NCBI GenBank assembly: GCA_031261905.1
Contig: JAISIS010000183.1
Coordinates: 1 to 12,246, forward strand
Direction of reading: 5' to 3'
Source of the DNA: Burkholderiaceae bacterium
GTDB lineage: Bacteria > Pseudomonadota > Gammaproteobacteria > Burkholderiales > Burkholderiaceae_D
DNA length: 12,246 bases
Shown: positions 1 to 7,013 of the stretch, one piece after another
Position numbering within the stretch: position 1 is the stretch's first letter
How the letters are laid out: each line of letters starts with the position of its first letter
The notes under the pieces: generated by a model
The model's input: the letters and a program-made list of their open reading frames with translations, nothing else
The model's database searches: none
What the model was told of the DNA's origin: nothing
Made by a program: the position numbers and the translations under genes

Positions 1-878
1 CAGGGCCTGTCAGACGCACCGAGGTTATCCGCGAATTTGCCCAGCCGGATTTCCTGGACATGATCGAAAAGGCCCGCGAACATATCCGCAATGGCGAGTG
101 TATGCAGGTGGTGCTGGGGCAACGCCTTAAAAAACCGTACACGGACTCTCCGCTTTCCCTGTACCGCTCCCTGCGCTCGCTGAATCCTTCGCCATATCTT
201 TATTACTACAATCTGGGCGATATGCACATTGTCGGTTCTTCTCCGGAAATTCTGGTGCGGCAGGAAAAAGCCGGGGATGAAACACGAGTGATTGTGCGCC
301 CGCTGGCCGGTACGCGCCCCCGCGGGCAGACGCCGGAAAAGGATGAGGAACTGGCGGCGGACCTGCTGGCCGATGAAAAGGAAATTGCCGAGCATGTGAT
401 GCTGATTGACCTGGCGCGCAATGATATTGGCCGTATCGCAAAAATCGGCAGTGTGCAGGTTACGGAAAAGATGGCGATAGAAAAGTATTCCCACGTTCAG
501 CACATTGTTTCCCATGTCGAAGGTATTCTTCAGCCGGGCCTTTCCAGCCTGGACGTGCTGAAAGCCACCTTTCCCGCCGGGACGCTTTCCGGAGCGCCCA
601 AGGTGCGCGCCATGGAAATCATTGACGAACTGGAACCGGTCAAGCGGGGCGTCTATGGCGGCGCCTGCGGTTACCTTTCCTTTGGCGGGGAAATGGATCT
701 GGCCATTGCCATCCGCACTGGCGTGATTTATCAGGATATGCTGTATGTGCAGGCTGGTGCGGGCGTGGTGGCGGATTCCAAACCACTGTCCGAATGGCAG
801 GAAACGGAAAACAAGGCGCGTGCCGTCATCCGCGCTGCGGAACAGGTTCAGGATGGCCTGGATAATCCGCTGCCCTGA
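1..878 (+). CDS. trpE: Anthranilate synthase component I, C-terminal part (5' end outside window)
   Basis: TrpE converts chorismate to anthranilate, the first step of tryptophan synthesis, using ammonia supplied by the glutaminase TrpG. The reading frame is open from base 3, well before the first ATG at 60, so the gene enters from the left and about 291 residues of a protein usually near 500 are visible. Conserved chorismate-binding elements occur in order: GTRPRG (309-326), [33 protein letters not shown] (about 573-602), GGACGYLS and [10 protein letters not shown]. The residue before GT at 306-308 is alanine (PLAGT). PabB-type aminodeoxychorismate synthases usually carry lysine there, which favours TrpE. 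The feedback-binding N-terminal part lies outside the window. The stop is TGA at 876-878. The next gene is rsmB after 41 bases, not trpG as in the usual trpEG arrangement. No terminator is visible after the gene. Confidence 0.95.
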   Translation, partial: GPVRRTEVIREFAQPDFLDMIEKAREHIRNGECMQVVLGQRLKKPYTDSPLSLYRSLRSLNPSPYLYYYNLGDMHIVGSSPEILVRQEKAGDETRVIVRPLAGTRPRGQTPEKDEELAADLLADEKEIAEHVMLIDLARNDIGRIAKIGSVQVTEKMAIEKYSHVQHIVSHVEGILQPGLSSLDVLKATFPAGTLSGAPKVRAMEIIDELEPVKRGVYGGACGYLSFGGEMDLAIAIRTGVIYQDMLYVQAGAGVVADSKPLSEWQETENKARAVIRAAEQVQDGLDNPLP

Positions 879-906
879 CCTGGTTATCCGCCCTGAACGC
901 CGCGTT

Positions 907-912
907 AAGGAG
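907..912 (+). promoter_or_regulatory. Ribosome-binding site of rsmB
   Basis: AAGGAG lies seven bases before a GTG codon at 920. It is a near-perfect Shine-Dalgarno sequence and fixes the non-ATG start of rsmB. Confidence 0.7.
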
Positions 913-919
913 TAAAAGG

Positions 920-2257
920 GTGTCCGGAAAAAAACGCGCCACATTATTTTCTTCCGCGTTGCCTCCGGCTTCGCTAGGCTTTGCACTGCTGGGCGCGGCA
1001 CACGCTGTTGCGCAGGTGGCAGGCGGTGTGGCCCTGCCTGCCGCGCTCGCGCAGGTTCATGCGCATCCCGCCATGCACCCCCAGGCGGCCGGCGCCATAC
1101 AGGATATTGCCTACCGTGCCATGCGGCGTCTGGGGCTTGTCCGCGCCCTCTTGCGCATGATGACGCGCCAGATACCCGAACCGGCGCTGTTGAACGCGTT
1201 GCTGATTTGCGCGCTGACGCTTTTGACTGACGTTGAAGATGACGGGAAAATGCCTTACGAACCTTATACCCTGGTGAACCAGAGTGTCACGGCAGCAGCA
1301 TCCGATCCCGCGCTTTCGCGCGCCAAAGGGCTGGTCAACGCGGTGCTGCGGCGTTTTCTCCGCGAACAGGACAGCCTGCTTCAGGCCGCGCGGAACACAC
1401 CGGAAGCAGTCTGGAATTATCCTGTGTGGTGGATAGAGGCGGCGCAGGCGGCATGGCCAAAAGACTGGACGACACTGCTGATGGCAGGCAATAAAATGCC
1501 CCCGTTGACGTTGCGCGTCAACCGGCGGCAATCCGATGTCGACGCCTGCCTGGCGCGCCTGAAAGCAGCCGGTATGGAAGCGCTGCAAATTGGCCCGGAT
1601 GCCGTCATGCTGGCAAACCCCGTCCCGGTTTCCCGGATTCCGGGCTTTGCCGAAGGGCTGGTTTCCGTGCAGGACGCGGCGGCGCAATATGCCGCACCTC
1701 TGCTTGACCTGCATGACGGGATGCGGGTGCTGGACGCCTGCGCCGCACCGGGCGGTAAAACCGGCCACCTGCTGGAAACGGCGGATGTGCGGGTGCTGGC
1801 GCTGGATAATGACGCCGAACGGCTGCGCCGTATTGAGGAAAATATGCGCCGCCTGCGTCTTCATGCCGATATCCGGCAGGGCGATGCCGCAAAACAGGAC
1901 TGGTGGGACGGTGTCCTGTATGACCGCATTCTGGCGGATGTTCCCTGCACCGCATCAGGCATTGTGCGCCGCCATCCGGACATTCGCTGGTTGCGCAGAA
2001 AGACGGATACAGACCAACTTACAACACTTTCGGCACAAATTCTTGATAATTTGTGGCGGATGTTGCGTCCGGATGGTAAATTGCTTTTTGTAACTTGTTC
2101 AATCTGGCCCGAAGAATCGGAAAAACAGGCAGCCGCCTTTGCCGAAAGGAATCATGCTGCGCGCCTTTCAGCTCCGGGCCAATTACTGCCGACAACAGGC
2201 CGGGAGGTCAATCATGACGGGCTTTTTTACGCGCTTTTTCAAAAACCGCCTTCATGA
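920..2257 (+). CDS. rsmB: 16S rRNA (cytosine-967 C5)-methyltransferase RsmB
   Basis: RsmB (Fmu/Sun) uses S-adenosylmethionine to methylate C967 of 16S rRNA in the cytoplasm. The 445-residue length fits the family. The N-terminal part (about residues 10-150) is an alpha-helical NusB-like RNA-binding domain, including GAIQDIAYRAMRRLG. The C-terminal part is a Rossmann methyltransferase with the SAM motif DACAAPGGKTGHLLE (from D272), the second-strand acidic residue in ALDNDAER, motif IV DVPCTASGIVRRHPDIRW with C343, and motif VI TCS with C393. The two cysteines are those used for catalysis and product release in RNA m5C methyltransferases. The start is GTG, chosen for the AAGGAG at 907-912. It is the first gene of a same-strand series with the DUF4390 gene, the kinase and the regulator. 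A long reverse-strand ORF over it is a shadow. Confidence 0.95.
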   Translation: MSGKKRATLFSSALPPASLGFALLGAAHAVAQVAGGVALPAALAQVHAHPAMHPQAAGAIQDIAYRAMRRLGLVRALLRMMTRQIPEPALLNALLICALTLLTDVEDDGKMPYEPYTLVNQSVTAAASDPALSRAKGLVNAVLRRFLREQDSLLQAARNTPEAVWNYPVWWIEAAQAAWPKDWTTLLMAGNKMPPLTLRVNRRQSDVDACLARLKAAGMEALQIGPDAVMLANPVPVSRIPGFAEGLVSVQDAAAQYAAPLLDLHDGMRVLDACAAPGGKTGHLLETADVRVLALDNDAERLRRIEENMRRLRLHADIRQGDAAKQDWWDGVLYDRILADVPCTASGIVRRHPDIRWLRRKTDTDQLTTLSAQILDNLWRMLRPDGKLLFVTCSIWPEESEKQAAAFAERNHAARLSAPGQLLPTTGREVNHDGLFYALFQKPPS

Positions 2258-2299
2258 CGCTTCACACTCTCAGCCGGGCCGGTCTTTGGTTATTGACTG

Positions 2300-2863
2300 A
2301 TGCGACGTTTTTTTCATTTGCTGGCCTGCTCTTTGCTGGCCCTTTGGCTTAACTTCCCGGCGGGTGCGCTGGCAAGCACGACTGTCGCCGTTGACCTGGC
2401 CAAAATAGAGCTTTCCGATGAGGGCTACCAGCTTGCCGCAAACTTTTCCCTGGAGTTGCCGCGCGGGCTGGAAGATGTTTTGCTGCACGGTATCCCACTG
2501 TATTTCACCACGGAGCTGGAGATATCCCGCCCCAGGTGGTACTGGCTTGATGAAAAACCGGTGGAAAATTCACGCACTATCCGTATTGCCTACAATGTGC
2601 TGACGCGCCAGTACAGTGTTTCTGTAGCAGGGAACCTGCAGCAGAACCTCGCCACGCTGGAAGAGGCGCTCAACTTGGTGCGCCATCCGCAGCGGTGGAT
2701 ATTCGCGGAAAAAGGCCTCCTGGCGGAAGGCGAAACCTATTTCGCCGCTATCCGCATCCGGCTGGATATGTCATACCTGCCAAAACCATTCCAGATAAAC
2801 GTCATCAATAACAGCAGCTGGCGGCTTTCCTCCGACTGGAAACGTTTTTCATTCACGGCATAA
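2300..2863 (+). CDS. DUF4390 family exported protein of unknown function
   Basis: This 187-residue protein matches the DUF4390 pattern as I remember it: a conserved N-terminal VDLAKIELSDEGYQL stretch, a central PLYFTTELEI and PRWYWLDEK region, an IRIAYNVLTRQYSV segment and a C-terminal RLDMSYLPKPFQIN followed by W-x-L-S-S-D-W. The function is not established. Residues 1-25 look like a Sec signal peptide (MRRF, then a hydrophobic core to residue 17) with a likely signal peptidase I site after A-L-A at residue 25, so a periplasmic location is inferred. ATG 2300 is the only usable start, because an in-frame TGA lies at 2294-2296 and the signal peptide needs this start. No clear Shine-Dalgarno sequence precedes it, so its translation may depend on rsmB, whose stop is 42 bases upstream. 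In relatives I know it sits between rsmB and the ntrY-type kinase, as here, which suggests a role near the kinase's periplasmic domain. That role is inference only. Confidence 0.85.
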   Translation: MRRFFHLLACSLLALWLNFPAGALASTTVAVDLAKIELSDEGYQLAANFSLELPRGLEDVLLHGIPLYFTTELEISRPRWYWLDEKPVENSRTIRIAYNVLTRQYSVSVAGNLQQNLATLEEALNLVRHPQRWIFAEKGLLAEGETYFAAIRIRLDMSYLPKPFQINVINNSSWRLSSDWKRFSFTA

Positions 2864-2875
2864 AGGGCCTGTATC

Positions 2876-5149
2876 GTGTCGAGAACGTTTCGCTCCATCC
2901 TGATTATTGGCGGGGCCATAATGGGCATCCTGCTGTTTCTCCTGGCATCGGCAGCGGGCAATACCACCTTCTTTGAACAGCACTATTCCTGGCTTTTAGG
3001 CATGAATATCGTGGTCGGCATCGCGCTGCTGATCCTGGTTGTGCTGATGCTGATACGCCTTTTCCGGCGATACCGGCGTGGACGTTTCGGTATCCGGCTG
3101 ATGGCGCGCCTGGCACTGCTGCTCACCCTGATGGGTATCCTGCCTGGTGTTGTCATCTATGCGGTTTCGGTCCAGTTTGTTTCCCGCTCAATTGAATCCT
3201 GGTTTGACGTGCGCGTGGAAGTCGCGCTGGATTCAGGCGTCAAACTGGGCCAGACCATCCTGGAGTCTTCGCTTTCCGATCTGGGGACGCGCGCGGAACA
3301 AATGGCAGGCGAGTTATCCACACTCCCCCTTTCCGGCCAGATGCTGCTGCTCTCCCACCTGCGTGACGACAAGAATCGCCTGGAGGCCACGATAGTGACC
3401 GGGAACAGGCAAATTGTCGCTACCTCCAGCGCTGATTACCAGAACCTGATACCGGACATACCCTCCCCGCTCATGTTGCAGCAGGCAAGCACGACCTTGC
3501 GCTATGCCGCCATTGAAGGGGGCGAAGATGACCCCCAAACCGTCGACAAGAATGAAACCCCCCTTCGCTTGCGAGCCATTGTCCTGCTCCCGCAGGCAAC
3601 CAAGGGCGCTTTCCAGAAGGAACCGCTTTTTTTGCAGTTGATACAGCCGGTACCCACTTCACTGGCGGTGGATGCCGAAGCCTTGAGGACGGCCTACAGT
3701 GAATACCAGGTGCGTTCCATGTCACGCGCGGGACTGCGGAAAATCTATATCGTCACCCTCACGCTGACCCTCCTTCTGGCCGTGTTCGCCGCAACGGCGG
3801 CGGCTTTCCAGATCGCCTCCTACCTCACGCGCCCCCTGCTGCTGCTGGCACAGGGTACCAAGGCCGTTGCCGAGGGTAATTTGTCACCCCGCCGCTCAAT
3901 AGGCAGCTCCGATGAATTAGGCTCCCTGATACAGTCTTTCAACGACATGACGCTACAGTTGGCGGAGGCAAGGGAACAAACGGAAAAAAGCCGCAGCGAC
4001 CTGGAAGCCGCCAAAGGTTACCTTGAGTCCGTACTGGGCAATATGTCCGCCGGTGTGATTGTGCTGGATAACTCCTTCAGGTTGCTCAGTTGTAACGCTT
4101 CCGTGGTACGCATCCTTCATCTGGATCTGGTTTCATGCATTGGACAACCCCTGTCGGATATCGCCAGCGTCAGCACTTTTGCCGCCGCCATCCGGCAGGG
4201 CTTTTCCGAACTGAACGCAAAGACTGCGGCTTCCGGCGGGGATATGATCAGGCAGTACTGGCAAAAACAGATTACCATCCCGCAATTGCCTGCCGATGAC
4301 GAGGAAACGCACGACGTTATCCTGCTGGCGCGAGGCTCACGTCTGCCAGGCGAAGGAGACAGCAGCTATATCGTGGTTTTTGACGATATTACCGATATTA
4401 TCTCGGCACAGCGCTCGCTGGCCTGGGGCGAGGTGGCGCGCCGTCTGGCGCACGAAATCAAGAATCCGCTGACGCCTATACAGCTTTCCGCGGAACGGCT
4501 GCAAATGAAACTGGAAGACAAGCTGGAGCAGCCTGAAGCGCAATTTCTTAACAAGAGCACGCAAACGATAGTCAGCCAGGTAACCGCCATGAAGCGCATG
4601 GTGGATGATTTCCGCAACTACGCGCGCACACCGCCCGCGCAGCTTGCGCCGCTTGACCTGAATAATCTGGTGGGTGATATTGTTCATCTTTATACGGGAG
4701 ATGACGCGCGCAATACCGTGCATACCCGGCTGGATCCTGATCTGCCCTGGGTTATGGGCGATGAAACCCAGTTGCGGCAGGTGATACACAATCTGCTTCA
4801 GAATGCGCTTGATGCCACTGCCGAATCCGTCCACGACGAAAATAATCCGCCGCAAGTGGAGATTGTCACGGAAAAAGTCACGTATCATAATGCCGCCAAT
4901 GCTCTCAGCATTGCAGTTCGCCTCTCTGTCAGGGATAATGGTCCAGGATTTCCGCAAAAAATTCTTTCGCGGATTTTTGAGCCTTATACAACAACAAAGG
5001 AACGGGGAACCGGTCTTGGTCTGGCGGTTGTGAAAAAGATTGTTGACGAACACCAGGGACAAATTGACGCGAGAAACCGGCAGGACGGCAGTGGCGCCAG
5101 CGTTTCGGTGTTACTGTTCAAGTTGGCGCCGGATGAAAACAGCGTATAA
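2876..5149 (+). CDS. ntrY: NtrY-like membrane sensor histidine kinase
   Basis: This is a 757-residue two-component sensor kinase. Three membrane segments near the N-terminus (about 8-27, 40-62, 77-99) are followed by a non-cytoplasmic region (about 100-285) and a fourth segment (about 290-312). Then come a HAMP domain (about 313-365), a short coiled stretch, a PAS domain (about 381-510), a HisKA dimerisation domain with phospho-accepting H526 in RRLAHEIKNPLTPIQ, and a HATPase domain with N643 (NLLQNALD), D687 (DNGPGF), the F-box (IFEPYTTTK) and GTGLGL (711 onward). All catalytic boxes are intact. Layout and length match NtrY of the NtrY/NtrX system. The start is GTG with AAAGGG at 2862-2867, overlapping the stop of the DUF4390 gene, which implies coupled translation. 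Its partner starts 31 bases downstream. The signal sensed cannot be told from the sequence. Some NtrY homologues respond to nitrogen and others to redox state, so the nitrogen link is unproven. Confidence 0.9.
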   Translation: MSRTFRSILIIGGAIMGILLFLLASAAGNTTFFEQHYSWLLGMNIVVGIALLILVVLMLIRLFRRYRRGRFGIRLMARLALLLTLMGILPGVVIYAVSVQFVSRSIESWFDVRVEVALDSGVKLGQTILESSLSDLGTRAEQMAGELSTLPLSGQMLLLSHLRDDKNRLEATIVTGNRQIVATSSADYQNLIPDIPSPLMLQQASTTLRYAAIEGGEDDPQTVDKNETPLRLRAIVLLPQATKGAFQKEPLFLQLIQPVPTSLAVDAEALRTAYSEYQVRSMSRAGLRKIYIVTLTLTLLLAVFAATAAAFQIASYLTRPLLLLAQGTKAVAEGNLSPRRSIGSSDELGSLIQSFNDMTLQLAEAREQTEKSRSDLEAAKGYLESVLGNMSAGVIVLDNSFRLLSCNASVVRILHLDLVSCIGQPLSDIASVSTFAAAIRQGFSELNAKTAASGGDMIRQYWQKQITIPQLPADDEETHDVILLARGSRLPGEGDSSYIVVFDDITDIISAQRSLAWGEVARRLAHEIKNPLTPIQLSAERLQMKLEDKLEQPEAQFLNKSTQTIVSQVTAMKRMVDDFRNYARTPPAQLAPLDLNNLVGDIVHLYTGDDARNTVHTRLDPDLPWVMGDETQLRQVIHNLLQNALDATAESVHDENNPPQVEIVTEKVTYHNAANALSIAVRLSVRDNGPGFPQKILSRIFEPYTTTKERGTGLGLAVVKKIVDEHQGQIDARNRQDGSGASVSVLLFKLAPDENSV

Positions 5150-5180
5150 AAGGGGATTAGGGTAAGCAAGGCAAGCGATT

Positions 5181-5867
5181 ATGGCAAATATCCTGGTAGT
5201 TGATGATGAAATAGGCATACGGGAATTACTCTCGGAAATCCTCTCTGATGAGGGGCATAACGTATTGACGGCTGAAAACGCGCAACAGGCGCGTGAATCG
5301 CGGGCAGCCAGGGCGCCCGATCTCGTGTTGCTTGACATCTGGATGCCGGACACCGACGGGATATCCCTGCTGAAAGAATGGCGCAGGGAAAATCTGCTGA
5401 ATATGCCTGTCATCATGATGTCCGGTCATGCATCCATTGATACCGCCGTTGAGGCAACCCACCACGGCGCAATGGGTTTTCTCGAAAAGCCGATCGCGCT
5501 TCAGAAACTCCTGAAGTCGGTGGAAAACGCGCTTTCCGCCCTCGCTGAAAGAAGGCTTTCCATGCCCCAGCCGTTCGTGGAGGCGCAACCTCCCGCATCT
5601 GCCGCCGCAGCCAATCAGGCAGCAGACGCCGCAAAGGATGAACGCGCCGCTCCCCCTGTCACCCCGCATTCCCAACTGAACTTCAATCTCCCGCTAAGAG
5701 AGGCGCGCGATATGTTCGAGCGTATTTATTTTGAGTACCATCTGGTGATGGAAGGCGGCAGCATCACCCTCGTTGCCGAAAAGGCCGGACTGGAACGTAC
5801 CCATCTTTACCGAAAACTGAAGCAACTGAATATTGACCCACAGAAGCTGATTAAAAAAAATACCTGA
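5181..5867 (+). CDS. NtrX-like response regulator: receiver plus Fis-type HTH, without AAA+ domain
   Basis: This 228-residue regulator is the likely phosphotransfer partner of the preceding kinase. Residues 1-120 form a receiver domain with the acidic pair D8/D9, phospho-accepting D52 (LLDIWMP), S81 (MMSGHAS) and K103 (FLEKP). Residues about 125-168 form an Ala/Pro-rich, low-complexity linker. Residues about 170-224 form a Fis-type helix-turn-helix (SITLVAEKAGLERTHLYRKLKQLNI). The receiver and C-terminal part resemble NtrX. However, the roughly 230-residue AAA+ sigma-54 activation domain of full-length NtrX/NtrC proteins is missing, with no GAFTGA or Walker motifs and no frameshift or stop to suggest decay. 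It is therefore unlikely to activate sigma-54 RNA polymerase by the usual mechanism and may act as a plain DNA-binding regulator. A weak AAGG (5168-5171) precedes the ATG. An A8 run (5853-5860) lies just before the stop. Confidence 0.9.
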   Translation: MANILVVDDEIGIRELLSEILSDEGHNVLTAENAQQARESRAARAPDLVLLDIWMPDTDGISLLKEWRRENLLNMPVIMMSGHASIDTAVEATHHGAMGFLEKPIALQKLLKSVENALSALAERRLSMPQPFVEAQPPASAAAANQAADAAKDERAAPPVTPHSQLNFNLPLREARDMFERIYFEYHLVMEGGSITLVAEKAGLERTHLYRKLKQLNIDPQKLIKKNT

Positions 5868-5868
5868 G

Positions 5869-5884
5869 GCCCGTATTGCCGGGC
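5869..5884 (+). other. Small GC hairpin after the regulator gene
   Basis: GCCCG (5869-5873) and CGGGC (5880-5884) can form a five-base-pair stem with a six-base loop directly after the regulator stop. No T-run follows, so it is not a standard intrinsic terminator. It may weaken read-through or protect the transcript end. Confidence 0.25.
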
Positions 5885-5923
5885 GCACCCGACATGAACA
5901 ACATACAGGAGAAGGAATAGCCG

Positions 5924-6961
5924 ATGCGATACGTAAACCTTGGAGCAACCGGTCTTCGCGTTTCACCCATCTGTCTTGGTATGATGACTTACGGCTCGCC
6001 TGAGTGGCGGCCCTGGGTACTGGATGAGGAAGCTTCCCGCCCCTTCATCCGGCGCGCGGTGGAAGCCGGTATCAATTTCTTTGATACCGCCAATATGTAT
6101 TCCAACGGTCTCTCGGAAACGCTCACCGGCAAACTGCTGAAAGCATATACCCGCCGTGAGGAAGTGGTGATTGCCACCAAGGTTTTTTTTCATGTCTCCG
6201 AAACCGATGTCAGCTATGACGGCGCTTCGGCAAAGCGTTCGGCCCTCCCGCCCAATACCTACGGTCTTTCCCGCAAGCATATTTTCAGCGCGGTTGACGC
6301 CTCGCTCAAGCGCCTGGGAACCGACTATATCGATCTGTACCAGATCCACCGCTGGGATCGCGCCACGCCGATTGAGGAAACCATGGAGGCGCTGCACGAC
6401 CTGGTGAAATCCGGCAAGGTGCGCTATATCGGCGCATCAAGCATGTGGGCATGGCAATTTGCCAAGGCGCAGCAGGCCGCCAGCGAAAACGGCTGGACAC
6501 GCTTTGTGTCCATGCAAAACCATTACAACCTGATGTACCGCGAGGAAGAGCGCGAAATGATCCCGCTGTGCAAGGACCAGGGGGTAGCGCTGATTCCCTG
6601 GAGCCCGCTGGCGCGGGGCTTTCTGGCCGGGAACCGGAAGCCGGAGGACAAGGATGAAGGCGGACAGTCCGCTACGGTGCGCGCAAAAACGGATGAGATG
6701 GCGCTGCGCTATTTTTATAACGACGGGGCGTTCAAAATCGTCAATACGCTGACCCGCGTTGCACAGGAAAAAGGGCTTTCCAACGCGCAGGTGGCTTATG
6801 CCTGGCTGTTGCACAAGGGTGTTACCGCACCCATTGTCGGCGCATCAAAAATGACGCATCTGGAAGAAGCCATTGCCGCAGCTTCGGTTTCTCTTTCAAG
6901 GGAAGAAATCGAGGCGCTGGAAAAACCTTATGCGCCTGGCCCCATAGTGGGACATGTCTGA
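5924..6961 (+). CDS. yajO: YajO-like NADPH-dependent aldo/keto reductase
   Basis: This 345-residue TIM-barrel oxidoreductase has the full aldo/keto reductase catalytic tetrad: D54 and Y59 (FFDTANMYS), K86 (VIATKVF) and H142 (YQIHRWD). Later family signatures are GKVRYIGASSMWAWQFA, FVSMQNHYNLMYREEEREM, IPWSPLARGFLAG and the cofactor-site stretch APIVGASKMTHLEEA. The sequence resembles E. coli YajO along most of its length, including N-terminal YxNLGxTGLRVSxxCLG and C-terminal PYxPxPxVG. The natural substrate is unknown. Proposed roles for YajO in thiamine or isoprenoid precursor metabolism should not be carried over without tests. The start ATG follows AGGAG and GAAGGA within 5907-5916. It lies 56 bases after the regulator and ends before a strong terminator, so it could be its own unit or the last gene of the series. 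It contains a T8 run at 6183-6190 with the frame intact. Confidence 0.92.
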   Translation: MRYVNLGATGLRVSPICLGMMTYGSPEWRPWVLDEEASRPFIRRAVEAGINFFDTANMYSNGLSETLTGKLLKAYTRREEVVIATKVFFHVSETDVSYDGASAKRSALPPNTYGLSRKHIFSAVDASLKRLGTDYIDLYQIHRWDRATPIEETMEALHDLVKSGKVRYIGASSMWAWQFAKAQQAASENGWTRFVSMQNHYNLMYREEEREMIPLCKDQGVALIPWSPLARGFLAGNRKPEDKDEGGQSATVRAKTDEMALRYFYNDGAFKIVNTLTRVAQEKGLSNAQVAYAWLLHKGVTAPIVGASKMTHLEEAIAAASVSLSREEIEALEKPYAPGPIVGHV

Positions 6962-6976
6962 TTTTTCCTCATCAGG

Positions 6977-7007
6977 ACAAAAGGGCGGATGCGCCCTTTT
7001 GTTTTTT
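6977..7007 (+). terminator. Strong intrinsic terminator after the aldo/keto reductase gene
   Basis: ACAAAAGGGCG (6977-6987) pairs perfectly with CGCCCTTTTGT (6992-7002) over 11 base pairs around a four-base loop, followed by T residues to 7007. It begins 16 bases after the reductase stop and ends six bases before the 3' end of convergent topB. On the minus strand no T-run follows the stem, so topB termination here would be weaker. Confidence 0.9.
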
Positions 7008-7013
7008 CTGTTT

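Noticed and set aside
974..1864. 296-codon reverse-strand ORF opposite rsmB
   Set aside because: It lies wholly over a gene with all family motifs, has a composition expected of a shadow frame (rich in Arg, Gln, His) and resembles no family.
2300..2332. Lipoprotein signal (LLAC at residues 7-10) in the DUF4390 protein
   Set aside because: The cysteine comes after too short a hydrophobic core, and the hydrophobic stretch continues past it to a good signal peptidase I site at residue 25.
4337..5062. 241-codon reverse-strand ORF opposite the kinase gene
   Set aside because: It overlaps the conserved HisKA and HATPase coding region and shows no recognisable domain, so it is a shadow.
920..5867. 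A new defence or mobile system hidden in this series
   Set aside because: Every gene belongs to a known chromosomal family, spacing is operon-like, and there are no nuclease, integrase, reverse transcriptase or repeat-array features.
6183..6190. T8 run in the reductase gene as a phase-variation tract
   Set aside because: The frame is intact and eight bases is short for slipped-strand switching. The A8 run at 5853-5860 in the regulator would change only the last residues.
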